NCBI GenBank assembly: GCA_015711795.1
Contig: JACVJC010000003.1
Location: 1-44,354 of the forward strand
Origin: Candidatus Geothermocultor quzhuomuensis
GTDB taxonomy: Bacteria; Actinomycetota; Aquicultoria; Geothermocultorales; Geothermocultoraceae
Direction: 5' to 3'
Length of the DNA stretch: 44,354 nt
Shown: one piece after another, positions 1-7,936 of the stretch
How the letters are laid out: each line of letters begins with the position of its first letter
Numbering within the stretch: the stretch's first letter is position 1
Program-made: the position numbers and the translations under genes
The notes under the pieces: model-generated
Databases searched by the model: none
What the model was told of the DNA's origin: nothing
What the model saw: only the letters and a program-made list of their open reading frames with translations

Positions 1-9
1 TTTATTAAC

Positions 10-60
10 GGGCTCGGCGGGCGGAATTCCCCCCGAACCCCCTTTCCGCCCGCCTCGCCC
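10..60. repeat. GC-rich inverted repeat at window edge
   Basis: A strong hairpin stands out in an otherwise AT-rich window. An 11-bp perfect stem (16-26 with 44-54, core GGCGGGCGGA) is flanked by a TC/TC internal mismatch and a further 4-bp GGGC/GCCC stem (10-13 with 57-60). The loop is C-rich on the plus strand. Its composition is unlike the surrounding DNA and resembles the palindromic intergenic repeats found in many bacterial genomes. It lies on the 3' side of tRNA-Ser in that gene's direction. An unrecognised structured RNA is possible, but I do not see the SRP, RNase P or tmRNA core motifs here. Confidence 0.5.
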
Positions 61-160
61 GAAAGCGGAAGCGAAAAGGCAAACCGCCAAAGAATCTGAA
101 AAAATGTCGGCTCGAACTTTATTTTGAAAGACAAAAAATTAAATTTCCGCTTCAAAATCG

Positions 161-191
161 GCTGGCGAGCCCTCGCAGAGGGCGAGCCAGC
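161..191 (-). terminator. Hairpin after tRNA-Ser, possible terminator
   Basis: GCTGGC (161-166) pairs with GCCAGC (186-191) and GCCCTC (169-174) pairs with GAGGGC (178-183). A GA/GA internal loop separates the two stems and the apical loop is three bases. On the minus strand the hairpin begins 16 bases past the encoded CCA end of tRNA-Ser. It is followed by only a short T run (CGATTTTG), so it could be a weak intrinsic terminator or a processing structure. Confidence 0.45.
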
Positions 192-207
192 GAACTCTTT
201 TACCGAT

Positions 208-302
208 TGGCGGAGGGAGAGGGATTTGAACCCTCGATCCCGCTTTTGGCGGGATACACGATTTCCAGTCGTGCTCCTTAAACCAAGCTCGGACATCCCT
301 CC
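208..302 (-). tRNA. tRNA-Ser (anticodon GGA)
   Basis: Read on the minus strand, a 95-nt cloverleaf starts with GGAGGGA (302-296) and ends with TCCCTCC, discriminator G and an encoded CCA at 208-210. The anticodon stem-loop CACGA-CTGGAAA-TCGTG gives anticodon GGA, which reads UCC/UCU serine codons. The long variable arm (ATCCCGC...GCGGGAT) is the class II feature expected of tRNA-Ser, and the T arm holds GGTTCAAAT. An extended -10-like TGCTATTCT lies just upstream (331-323), without a clear -35. Confidence 0.95.
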
Positions 303-855
303 AAAAAGCAGCTATAACCAATAGAATAGCACAATTTGCAGATTTAGGAATCTTATGTTTATAAATCTTATAAATCTTGAAGTTAAGTTCAAAATCCTTT
401 TCAAAAGTTAGGTTTCTTCACTTTAGGTCGAACTAGTTGTGGGGTGAAGCTCATCATATTCAGCAGGTTTCAAACAGTAAGTAACTTTTAGCAAAATTTA
501 AATGTTTAAGAAAATCAAACTCTTAGGTAAGAGTCAAGACTAAGTCCTAAGTGTGAAGCAACTTTTATTGGGCCAATCGCCAAAAGATTCAAAGTCAACT
601 CACCCTAAAACATCTCCACTAAATATCCTGCTATCTCCAGAACTTTTTCTTCGTGGTCCAATATGAGTGTTTCTTATGTTGGACTAGGCCAAAATATAAC
701 AGGCTAACCTCCTTTCTTTTTGCTACCTCCTTATCCCAGAAGGTGTGAGAAAGAGAATTAGTCTTTTTATACAATCATTTTGAGTTTTGATTTTTGGTTT
801 TCCCTCGCTACTTTTTATTCACTCCCCGCTACTTGTTTGTCAGCTCTTCATTTCT
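303..855. other. Intergenic stretch, no gene seen
   Basis: About 550 bases separate the tRNA-Ser 5' end from the yacP stop codon. No reading frame here has both a ribosome site and family resemblance. The only structure I see is a 9-bp hairpin (656-664 with 676-684, one G-T pair, 11-base loop). Nearby, two copies of an AGGAGGT(T)AGC-like string lie on the minus strand around 706-733. No start codon follows them at a normal distance, so they do not mark a gene. It may carry the 3' untranslated region of the yacP operon. Confidence 0.5.
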
Positions 856-1350
856 TCAGTGCTTATGTCTCATTCTCTCTAGCTTTCTCCGTGTTTTTTC
901 ATCAACTCTTTCTTCGAGAAAAACTTTTTTAGGTCTTGAGGTTAATACCTTGAGTTCCTTTTTTGCCTCCTTCATCTCTCGAAAAAGCTCTGGGGGAGTT
1001 TTTCTTAAAGCTCCTTTATTAAAAATAACTTTTTGTTGATGGTAGTCAGAGGTTGCAACATAAATAATTCTCCCTTCAACCTTTTGGTGAACCATTCTCT
1101 CGATGCAAGAATCAGCTGTTACACCTTTACCTGTGAAAATCACCTTAACGCTAGGGGTAATTTGGATTGTTTTCTCAAGCTCTTCCGTTTTAGAAGCATC
1201 AAATACCACAACAATATCGAAGTTTGAATTAGCCGAAAAATTAATCATCTCATTGATTAGCTTCTCCTTTGCTAAATCGAGATCACATCTTTTCCATTGA
1301 GGATGAGCATAAATAACATTATATCCATCGACTATTAAAAGAGTTTTCAT
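856..1350 (-). CDS. yacP: YacP/Rae1-like NYN-domain ribonuclease
   Basis: 164 aa, the usual family length. The N-terminus MKTLLIVDGYNVI carries the conserved first Asp of the NYN (PIN-like) nuclease fold. VVFDAS at about 47-52, TADSCIERMV at about 77-86 and VATSDYHQQ at about 98-106 supply the other acidic residues and the downstream family motif. The C-terminus is a basic helix, as in the family. In Bacillus subtilis the homologue Rae1 enters the ribosomal A site and cuts mRNA. That activity is family knowledge, not shown here. It is the last gene of the run from 7338, 48 bp after rlmB, with only a weak ribosome site. The rlmB-yacP pairing is the standard Firmicutes order and supports the call. 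Confidence 0.9.
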   Translation of the reverse strand: MKTLLIVDGYNVIYAHPQWKRCDLDLAKEKLINEMINFSANSNFDIVVVFDASKTEELEKTIQITPSVKVIFTGKGVTADSCIERMVHQKVEGRIIYVATSDYHQQKVIFNKGALRKTPPELFREMKEAKKELKVLTSRPKKVFLEERVDEKTRRKLERMRHKH

Positions 1351-1398
1351 TCTTTTTCCAAATCTTTTGACTCGCTAAAGTGGGGTTTAGGACATGCT

Positions 1399-2136
1399 TC
1401 ACCCTTCCCATTTTTGCCTCATCGCTTCAAAGATAAAGATTGCCCCAGCCACCGAAACATTTAAGGAAGTAACTTTACCAACTTGAGGAATTTGAGCTAG
1501 ATCATCACAATGTTTTTTAAGTAAAGGAGAAATTCCTTTTCCTTCACTTCCTAAAATAAGCCCAACCTTATTCGTAAAATCAATCTCCCAATAATTTTTA
1601 GAAGCATTTGTTTCAGCTCCCACAATCCAAAAACCAATCTCCTTTAGTCTTTGACAAGCATAAGAAAGATTGCTCACTTGAATAATGGGAACGTGCTCAA
1701 CTGCCCCAGTTGAAACCTTATAAACCGTTGGCGTCACCTTCACTGACCGCTTTTTTCTTAAAAGGACACCATCCACTCCAGCTACCTCACAAGTCCTCAA
1801 AAGAGAGCCAAAGTTTTGAGGGTCAGTTACACCATCTAAAACCAGAACTAAAGCCGAATTTTTTACCTCCATTGATTTAAGAAATGAATCAAAGGGAAAG
1901 TAAGAAAAAGGTTCCACCAAAGCCAGGACTCCTTGATGTACTTTTACTGGAGATTTTAATGCTATTTTTTCTTTTGAAAGATAAGTTAAGGGTATATTTT
2001 TAACTAAAGCAATTTTTTTTATTTTCCCTATAGTTTTGTCCTCCCTTATCCCTTGAACTAGAAAAATTCTTTTAACTTTTCTTTCGGATTTAAGAATCTC
2101 TAAAAGAGCATTTTTGCCAGCAATAATCTCACTCAT
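1399..2136 (-). CDS. rlmB: 23S rRNA (guanosine-2'-O-)methyltransferase, RlmB/TrmH family
   Basis: 245 aa SPOUT methyltransferase. Residues 1-75 form the small substrate-binding domain (start MSEIIAGKNALLE). The catalytic domain shows all three family motifs: NFGSLLRTCEVAGVDGV (motif 1, with the conserved N and R), LILGSEGKGISPLL (motif 2), and IPQVGKVTSLNVSVA (motif 3, with the SLNVS that forms the SAM knot). RlmB methylates the 2'-OH of a guanosine in 23S rRNA using SAM. The exact target here is inferred from the family. It begins 4 bp after the cysS stop codon with no clear ribosome site, so it is probably translationally coupled. A TrmH-type tRNA methyltransferase is the alternative, but the cysS-rlmB-yacP order favours RlmB. 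Confidence 0.9.
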   Translation of the reverse strand: MSEIIAGKNALLEILKSERKVKRIFLVQGIREDKTIGKIKKIALVKNIPLTYLSKEKIALKSPVKVHQGVLALVEPFSYFPFDSFLKSMEVKNSALVLVLDGVTDPQNFGSLLRTCEVAGVDGVLLRKKRSVKVTPTVYKVSTGAVEHVPIIQVSNLSYACQRLKEIGFWIVGAETNASKNYWEIDFTNKVGLILGSEGKGISPLLKKHCDDLAQIPQVGKVTSLNVSVAGAIFIFEAMRQKWEG

Positions 2137-2140
2137 AAGC

Positions 2141-3655
2141 TTATTTTGCTAAAGGAAAGCGCCAACGGGGTCCAAAAGGTGTATCTTCAATTTCAACCCC
2201 AAACTCTTTTAATCTTCTCCTTATCTGGTCAGCTCTTTCCCAATCTTTTTCCTTTCTCGCCTCTTCGCGAAGGGAAAGAATACAGTCTAAAACCTCTTCA
2301 AGGTTTAAACTCTCTTCTGATTCGCTTCCAACAAGTTCCAAATAATAACCCCTTAACTTTCTAACCAAATCTGGAAGAATAGAAAGAGGCTGCATCAATT
2401 TTAGACCTAAAACACCAGAGAGATTAAGAATTTTATCCCTCGCCTCTTTTAACACCTTTTTATCTTCAATCACTAACCTACTTTGATTTTCATCAATAAA
2501 AGTATTAACCTCTCGAGCTAATTCGAAAATGGCACTTAAAGCTCTGGGGGTGTTAAAGTCATCATCCATTGCTTTCTTAAATTTATCTTCTGTCCTTTTA
2601 ATTGCCTTTTCAAGCCCTTTCGTTCTCTCTTTCTCAGGCAGTGCTTCAAACCTTCCCCTCGTCAAAATAAAATTGATATTATCCAAAGTTATCTCTAGCC
2701 TTTCCCAAGCTTTAGTTGCTTCAACCATTTTCTCAAAAGTAAAATCAATGGGACTCCGATAGTGAGTAGAAAGATAAAAAAGTTTAAGAGCATTAGGATG
2801 CCACTGTTTCAATAAATCTCTTAAAAGAACAATATTTCCGACAGATTTTGCCATCTTTTCTTCTCGAAAAGTGAGAAGTCCATTGTGAAGCCAATAACGA
2901 ACAAAGGGCTCTTCACTTAAATAAGCCTCCGATTGAGCAATTTCATTTTCATGGTGAGGAAAGATTAAGTCCATTCCTCCACCATGAATATCGAAGCCCA
3001 TTCCTAGATACTTTAATGACATAGCTGAACACTCAATATGCCAGCCGGGCCTCCCTTTACCCCAAGGGCTATCCCACCAAGGTTCTCCTTCTTTTGCTTT
3101 TTTCCAAAGAGCAAAGTCAAGAGGATTTTTCTTTCTCTCGCTCACCTCAACCCTCTCACCAGCTCTCATTTCTTCTTTAGTTCTTCCAGAAAGCTTTCCA
3201 TAACCTTTAAATTTATCAACTTCAAAATAGACATCACCATCCACCACATAAGCAAAACCCTTATTAATTAAACCAGCAATTATCTCTTGCATCTCCCTAA
3301 TGTGCTCAGTTGCCTTAGGATAAACTTCAGCTGGTTCAACTCCGAGGTTTTCCATGTCTTCCAAAAAAGCCCGAGTGTATTTTTCAGAAACTTCCTCGCA
3401 AGAAATTCCTTCTTCTTTCGAGCGATTAATTATTTTGTCATCAACATCAGTAAAGTTCTGAACACACTTCACCTTATAACCGAGGTAGCGAAAATATCTT
3501 TTAATCATATCAAAAACAATGTAACAGCGAGCATTTCCAATATGAATAAAATTGTAAACGGTAGGACCGCAAACATACATTTGAACTTGATTCTTTTCCC
3601 GAGTAATAAAATCTTCTTTTTTCCGAGTCAAGGTGTTATAAATTTTTAGACTCAT
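2141..3655 (-). CDS. cysS: Cysteinyl-tRNA synthetase
   Basis: 504 aa class I aminoacyl-tRNA synthetase that charges tRNA-Cys. The N-terminus holds the cysteine-pocket motif YVCGPTVYNFIHIGNARC with zinc ligand C29 and the HIGN signature at 38-41. WHIECSAMS and HHENEIAQSEA supply the remaining zinc ligands. EEKMAKSVGN, near residue 270, is the KMSKS loop. The C-terminal anticodon-binding region ends with FGVEIEDTPFGPRWR. The start ATG overlaps the gltX stop by 4 bp (ATGA), so the two synthetases are coupled. This is the standard gltX-cysS-rlmB order, although cysE, which often sits between the two synthetase genes in Firmicutes, is absent here. Confidence 0.97.
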   Translation of the reverse strand: MSLKIYNTLTRKKEDFITREKNQVQMYVCGPTVYNFIHIGNARCYIVFDMIKRYFRYLGYKVKCVQNFTDVDDKIINRSKEEGISCEEVSEKYTRAFLEDMENLGVEPAEVYPKATEHIREMQEIIAGLINKGFAYVVDGDVYFEVDKFKGYGKLSGRTKEEMRAGERVEVSERKKNPLDFALWKKAKEGEPWWDSPWGKGRPGWHIECSAMSLKYLGMGFDIHGGGMDLIFPHHENEIAQSEAYLSEEPFVRYWLHNGLLTFREEKMAKSVGNIVLLRDLLKQWHPNALKLFYLSTHYRSPIDFTFEKMVEATKAWERLEITLDNINFILTRGRFEALPEKERTKGLEKAIKRTEDKFKKAMDDDFNTPRALSAIFELAREVNTFIDENQSRLVIEDKKVLKEARDKILNLSGVLGLKLMQPLSILPDLVRKLRGYYLELVGSESEESLNLEEVLDCILSLREEARKEKDWERADQIRRRLKEFGVEIEDTPFGPRWRFPLAK

Positions 3656-5109
3656 TTAATTTCTCTCACTTGACTTAAAACTCTTTCTACCCGTTTTAAA
3701 GATTCATCATGCCCAAGGATAGAAATGAGATAAAAAAGCTCGACGCCAGAACTTTCTCCAGTCAAAGCTATTCTTATTGGTAAAAAAACATCCCTAGTTG
3801 TTAGCCCTTTATTCTTAAATTTCTCTTTAAATTTCCTCAAAAAGTCTTTAGCTTCTGTGAAACTTATTTCTTTAGCAGGAAGCGTTTCCTTTAATTCTTC
3901 CAAGACTTTGATGGAATTTGGATTTTTCAAAAAACCTAAAACTTCCTTTGAAAGAGAAGCTTCTTTAAAAAAGATTTTAACATAAGAAGGAACATCAGAA
4001 AGAAGCTCTAGATTTAACTTGACTGCCTCAATTGCTTGAAGCATTTTTTTCTTATTAAATTTATCTTTAATTATGCCCTCAGCAATAAGATAAGGGAAAG
4101 CCAATTTTAAAATTTCTTTATTTTCTTTTAACTTTAAATGTTCACGATTTAACCACTTTAACTTACTTAGATTAAAAATAGAGGGGCTCTTTGAAACTCT
4201 TTCTAAGGAAAAATCTTCAATTAAGTTATTTAAATTTACAACTTCTTTCTTTTTGGGTGACCAGCCTAAAAGAGCAAGATAATTTACGATAGCTTCAGGC
4301 AAGTAGCCTTGTTTGCGATATTCATTGATCGAAGTAGCTCCATGTCTTTTGCTTAGCTTAGAGCCATCTTCCCCTAAAATCATAGGAAGATGAGCAAAGA
4401 GGGGTAAAGGGTAACCTAAAGCTTGAAAAAGTAAGATATGACAAACAGTATTGGTTAAATGGTCTTCTCCCCGAATAACATGGGTTATTGCCATTTTAGC
4501 ATCATCAACCACAACCGCTAGATGATAAGAAGGCCTCCCATCAGAACGTAAAACAATAAAATCGCCAAAGATCTCACTATTAAACTCAACCCACCCCTTA
4601 ATTAAATCTTTAAATTTTATTTTCCCCGCTGGAATCCGGAAACGAACAGCGGCTTTCTTTCCTTCTTTTAGTAATTTTTTCTTCTCTTCTTGGCTTAAGT
4701 TCAAACATCTCCTATCGTATCGAGGAGCTTTACCAGCCAAAAAAGCTTCTTTTCTACGCCTTTCAAGTTCCTCTTGGGTACAAAAGCAATAGTAAGCCTT
4801 TCCCTCTCTTAAAAGCCTTTTGGTTTCTTCTTGATAAAGTTTTTCCCTTTCACTTTGGCGATAAGGCCCAAAAAGACCACCTAAATCAGGGCCTTCATCC
4901 CAGTTCAGCCCAAGCCACCGAAGATCTTCGCAAATAGACTCCTCGAATTGTCTCCTAGAGCGAGGGAGATCAGTATCTTCCATTCGAAGAATAAATTTTC
5001 CCCCCTCATGACGAGCAAAAAGATAGTTGAACAAAGCTGTCCTAGCTGTCCCAATATGAAGATGACCAGTGGGAGATGGAGCAAACCTCACTCTTGGGCG
5101 CATAATCAT
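3652..5109 (-). CDS. gltX: Glutamyl-tRNA synthetase
   Basis: 485 aa class I synthetase. RFAPSPTGHLHIGTARTAL carries the HIGH-type motif as HIGT (18-21), and GSKLSKRHGA near residue 250 is the KMSKS-type loop. The binding-pocket segment VIRGEDHLTNT is present. The C-terminal helical domain is of normal length, so the gene is complete. It attaches Glu to tRNA-Glu. In bacteria without GlnRS it also misacylates tRNA-Gln for amidation, but nothing here decides between these. The start could be ATG at 5109 or two codons later (MIMRPRV). The first overlaps the ispF stop by one base, which suggests translational coupling. Confidence 0.97.
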   Translation of the reverse strand: MIMRPRVRFAPSPTGHLHIGTARTALFNYLFARHEGGKFILRMEDTDLPRSRRQFEESICEDLRWLGLNWDEGPDLGGLFGPYRQSEREKLYQEETKRLLREGKAYYCFCTQEELERRRKEAFLAGKAPRYDRRCLNLSQEEKKKLLKEGKKAAVRFRIPAGKIKFKDLIKGWVEFNSEIFGDFIVLRSDGRPSYHLAVVVDDAKMAITHVIRGEDHLTNTVCHILLFQALGYPLPLFAHLPMILGEDGSKLSKRHGATSINEYRKQGYLPEAIVNYLALLGWSPKKKEVVNLNNLIEDFSLERVSKSPSIFNLSKLKWLNREHLKLKENKEILKLAFPYLIAEGIIKDKFNKKKMLQAIEAVKLNLELLSDVPSYVKIFFKEASLSKEVLGFLKNPNSIKVLEELKETLPAKEISFTEAKDFLRKFKEKFKNKGLTTRDVFLPIRIALTGESSGVELFYLISILGHDESLKRVERVLSQVREIK

Positions 5110-5603
5110 TAAGAACTCCCTTGATGACCTGAGACTCTCTTAAGCAAAACAACAGACTGAGCAGCAATTCCTTCTTCTCGACCACAATAACCTAAGCCTT
5201 CAGTAGTCGTTGCTTTAATACTAACTTTCTCTTTTTCAATATTAAGTGTTTTTGCAATTTTTTCTTTCATTTTCTCTCGATATGGACTGAGCTTGGGTTT
5301 TTCTAAAATAACAGTGATATCGATATTACCCACACAATAACCCTTTTCTTCAATAATTTTTTTGACCTCTTCGAGTAACTTTAGAGAAGAAATGCCCCGA
5401 TATCTTTTTTCAGTATCAGGGAAAAACTTTCCAATGTCACCTAGAGAAGCTGCGCCCAAAAGAGCATCCATTAAGGCATGGAGAATAACATCAGCATCTG
5501 AGTGCCCATCAAGCCCAAGATGATAAGGAATCTCCAGCCCACCCAAGATTAAAGGACGCCCTTTCTTAAAGCGATGGGTATCAAAGCCTATCCCGACCCG
5601 CAT
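5109..5603 (-). CDS. ispF: 2-C-methyl-D-erythritol 2,4-cyclodiphosphate synthase
   Basis: 164 aa, normal for this trimeric enzyme. It converts CDP-methylerythritol 2-phosphate to the cyclodiphosphate in the MEP isoprenoid pathway and releases CMP. The metal ligands are visible: FDTHRF (D8, H10) and H42 after DGHSDADVILH. The C-terminal signature ATTTEGLGYCGREEGIAAQ is typical of the family. The start lies 16 bp inside the end of ispD, the preceding step but one of the same pathway, so the two are co-translated. The order ispD-ispF-gltX is classic for Gram-positive genomes. Confidence 0.96.
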   Translation of the reverse strand: MRVGIGFDTHRFKKGRPLILGGLEIPYHLGLDGHSDADVILHALMDALLGAASLGDIGKFFPDTEKRYRGISSLKLLEEVKKIIEEKGYCVGNIDITVILEKPKLSPYREKMKEKIAKTLNIEKEKVSIKATTTEGLGYCGREEGIAAQSVVLLKRVSGHQGSS

Positions 5604-6283
5604 TTTCTTTCTCTTAAAATTGCTTCAATTAAAATTAAATCAGTTGGAACTGTTACTTTGATGTTATCTCTCCTCCCCCTTATCAGCTTGATATTATAAC
5701 CAAGCCGTTCAAGGAGAGTAGCATCATCAGTTGCATAAAAATTATCTTGATAAGCTTTCTCGTATGAATGAAGTAAGGGGTCAAGCAAAAATATCTGAGG
5801 TGTTTGAATTTGCCAAATTAAATCTCGGTTCAATGTGCCCTTCACCTTCTCACCCTCAACCTCCTTCAAGGTATCAAAGGCTGGCACACCAACAACCACT
5901 CCATCCCAGCCGTTAAGAGCTGAAATTGCTTCTTCAATTAAATCAGGGGTAACTAAAGGACGAGCTCCATCATGAATGACAACAACTGAAGTGTTAGAAG
6001 GTAAAACTTTTAACCCATTGTAAACGGAGTCTTGCCTTCTCATCCCACCTTCAATTATCTTGTCGACCTTATTTAAGTTAAATTTTTTGACCACATTTTC
6101 CAAGCAAAAATCAATTTGGTCAGAGTTAGTAACCACTATCACCTTGCTAATTGATGGAGCCTTTTCAAAAGCAGAAAGGGTGTAAAACAATAAAGGTTTA
6201 CCTAAAAGAGATAAGTACTGTTTGGAAGTGCCTGCTTTCATTCTTATGCCTTTTCCAGCCGCCGCAATGATGGCAACTTTCAC
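5588..6283 (-). CDS. ispD: 2-C-methyl-D-erythritol 4-phosphate cytidylyltransferase
   Basis: 231 aa single-domain cytidylyltransferase of the MEP pathway, joining CTP and MEP. The CTP-binding loop AAAGKGIRMKAGTSKQYL (from about residue 7) has the conserved Gly, Arg and Lys. VVIHDGARPLVTPDLI near residue 100 is the family signature, and LIWQIQTPQIF follows at about 160. It is not the IspDF fusion seen in some bacteria, because ispF is a separate overlapping gene. Its start overlaps the PIN/TRAM gene stop by 4 bp. Confident assignment. Confidence 0.96.
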   Translation of the reverse strand: MKVAIIAAAGKGIRMKAGTSKQYLSLLGKPLLFYTLSAFEKAPSISKVIVVTNSDQIDFCLENVVKKFNLNKVDKIIEGGMRRQDSVYNGLKVLPSNTSVVVIHDGARPLVTPDLIEEAISALNGWDGVVVGVPAFDTLKEVEGEKVKGTLNRDLIWQIQTPQIFLLDPLLHSYEKAYQDNFYATDDATLLERLGYNIKLIRGRRDNIKVTVPTDLILIEAILRERKCGSG

Positions 6284-7338
6284 TTAGCTCCCTCTTGAGG
6301 TCTAGTAAAAATAATCCGCCCAGCAGAAGTTTGAATAGTGCCAGTAACACTTACTTTTATCTCTTTACCAATAAACTTCTCCCCATCTTCCACTACCACC
6401 ATCGTTCCATCATCCAGATAACCAACCCCTTGACCATCTTCTTTCCCTTCCCGAATAACTTGAAGCTTCAACTCCTCACCAGGTAAAGCAATTGGCTTTA
6501 AGGCATTACTTAAATCATTTAGATTGAGAACTTTAACACCTTGGAGCTGAGCAATTTTAGTTAAATTAAAATCGGTCGTTATTATCTTAGCTTTAATTTC
6601 CTTAGCTAAAGTAACTATTTTTGTATCAACATCAGGAATTTCAGAATAATCTTTTTCAATTACTTTTAACTTTATCCTCGGATCACTTCTTAAATCTTCA
6701 AGAACCTCTAACCCCCTCTTTCCTCTGTTCCTCTTGGAAGAATCTTTAGAGTCAGCAATTGACTGAAGTTCCTTTAAAACAAAATAGGGAACATTAAGCC
6801 TCCCCTCTAAAAAATTAGTCCTACAGAGATCAACTATCCTTCCATCAATAATTGCACTGGTGTCTAAAATCTTTTCAGAGAGATAAGAGGAGTTAAATAA
6901 CTTGTCCTCCTCACCAGGGGAAAGGATGACCTTCAGCTCTTTTCTTTTATGAAGAGCTATGAAAAGTCCAAAAGAACCAAAAAGGAAAAAAGATAAGAAA
7001 GTATAAAAGCGACCATGCTCTTCAAGAGTAATCAAAAAAGGAAAGGAGATAATTGAAGCAATAACTAAGCCAATTAAAAGACCAACAATTCCAACGATTA
7101 AATCGATACTAGGAACTTCACTAAGAAGGTTCTCGAGCCAACTTACCAAAAAAGTTAACTTCCGACCTAAAATACCACCTAGGACAAAGCCAACCCCTGT
7201 GAATAATAAAATTATTAAAATTCGGCCCCAAATTCCTTGATAAAAAGAGCCAATGAAGGGGATAAAAAAACTATAAACTTGAGAACCGATAAAAGTAAAA
7301 ACTAGCATAATAATTAAGCGAATAACCTCAATAAACAT
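6280..7338 (-). CDS. yacL: Membrane-anchored PIN/TRAM-domain protein (YacL type)
   Basis: 352 aa with three parts. Residues 1-130 contain four hydrophobic helices, like the membrane domain of B. subtilis YacL. Residues 155-280 are a PIN nuclease fold starting ILDTSAIIDGRIVDL, with acidic residues D159, E190, D238 and D256 in the expected places. Residues 285-345 are a TRAM RNA-binding domain (LKLQVIREGKE...GYLDDGTMVVVEDG). The protein is probably a membrane-bound RNase, but its substrate is unknown. It is the first gene of the minus-strand operon and has a good ribosome site (AGGTGGGA) before the ATG. In Firmicutes it sits between disA and ispD. Here a plus-strand gene and a 600-bp gap interrupt that neighbourhood. 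Confidence 0.92.
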   Translation of the reverse strand: MFIEVIRLIIMLVFTFIGSQVYSFFIPFIGSFYQGIWGRILIILLFTGVGFVLGGILGRKLTFLVSWLENLLSEVPSIDLIVGIVGLLIGLVIASIISFPFLITLEEHGRFYTFLSFFLFGSFGLFIALHKRKELKVILSPGEEDKLFNSSYLSEKILDTSAIIDGRIVDLCRTNFLEGRLNVPYFVLKELQSIADSKDSSKRNRGKRGLEVLEDLRSDPRIKLKVIEKDYSEIPDVDTKIVTLAKEIKAKIITTDFNLTKIAQLQGVKVLNLNDLSNALKPIALPGEELKLQVIREGKEDGQGVGYLDDGTMVVVEDGEKFIGKEIKVSVTGTIQTSAGRIIFTRPQEGAK

Positions 7339-7489
7339 AAAAAAATCCCACCTTTATTTAATTTTTCTTGCTTATTTTATTTACACTTTAATCCCTCCTA
7401 ATTAGAAATTGTTGTTATAATAAAATAAGCCTATAATGTTCTTTTTATTTTAACATAAACGCAAAAAGAGTAAAAATTTAATTATCTTG

Positions 7490-7518
7490 TTGACGCTCTT
7501 TGCCTAAAAAAATATAAT
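7490..7518 (+). promoter_or_regulatory. Sigma-A type promoter of the MazG-like gene
   Basis: TTGACG (7490-7495) and a perfect TATAAT (7513-7518) are separated by exactly 17 bp, so this is close to the vegetative consensus. The predicted start site near 7525 gives a leader of about 16 bases that contains a strong ribosome site (TAGGAGGA, 7528-7535) before the ATG at 7541. It drives a single gene. Confidence 0.8.
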
Positions 7519-7540
7519 CAGGCTAAGTAGGAGGATTTAA

Positions 7541-7936
7541 ATGGATAATGATTCATGTCATAACTTTCAATCAACTGTTGGAAACTCTCTTGCTCGACAT
7601 AGAAGCATTCTTGACGCAATGACCAAATTTCAAGAAGCTAATGCAAGAACAAATCGAGCCTTAGCTAAGGCTGTAACCATTTGTGGCTGTCTTAAGCTAA
7701 ACGCCAAAAAACAAAAAATCCCAAAAAAAGCACGCTTAAAAGATATTTCAAAATATACCCAAACCCATCTCTCTGGAAAGCTCTGTGACAACTGCCGAGA
7801 AGTAATCGAAACTGAAATTGGCACCACTCTTTTTTACCTAACGGCTCTTTGTGTTCTTCTTGACCTCGACCTAAAGAAAATTATGGATAAAGAAAATGAC
7901 CGAATTTCTACCCTTGGCGTCTTTTCCCTCACTTAA
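7541..7936 (+). CDS. Small cysteine-containing MazG-like protein
   Basis: 131 aa with a near-consensus promoter and ribosome site, so a real and probably well-expressed gene. Predicted all-helical. The segment ETEIGTTLFYLTALCVLLDLDLKKIM (about 92-117) resembles the helix pair of MazG-type NTP pyrophosphohydrolases, followed by a conserved-looking end NDRISTLGVF. The acidic EExxD metal motif is incomplete. It also has ICGCLKL (about 48) and KLCDNCREV (about 78), a CxC and a CxxC that could bind a metal. From memory, similar proteins occur widely in Clostridia without a known function. It stands alone, divergent from the PIN/TRAM gene and convergent with disA. Function unknown; a NTP-pyrophosphatase activity is only a guess. 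Confidence 0.85.
   Translation: MDNDSCHNFQSTVGNSLARHRSILDAMTKFQEANARTNRALAKAVTICGCLKLNAKKQKIPKKARLKDISKYTQTHLSGKLCDNCREVIETEIGTTLFYLTALCVLLDLDLKKIMDKENDRISTLGVFSLT

Noticed and set aside
124-324. ORFs on both strands across tRNA-Ser
   Set aside because: They translate the tRNA and hairpin DNA; no ribosome site and no protein-like pattern.
656-735. Hairpin and two AGGAGG strings as a small gene leader
   Set aside because: No start codon follows at a usable distance in any frame.
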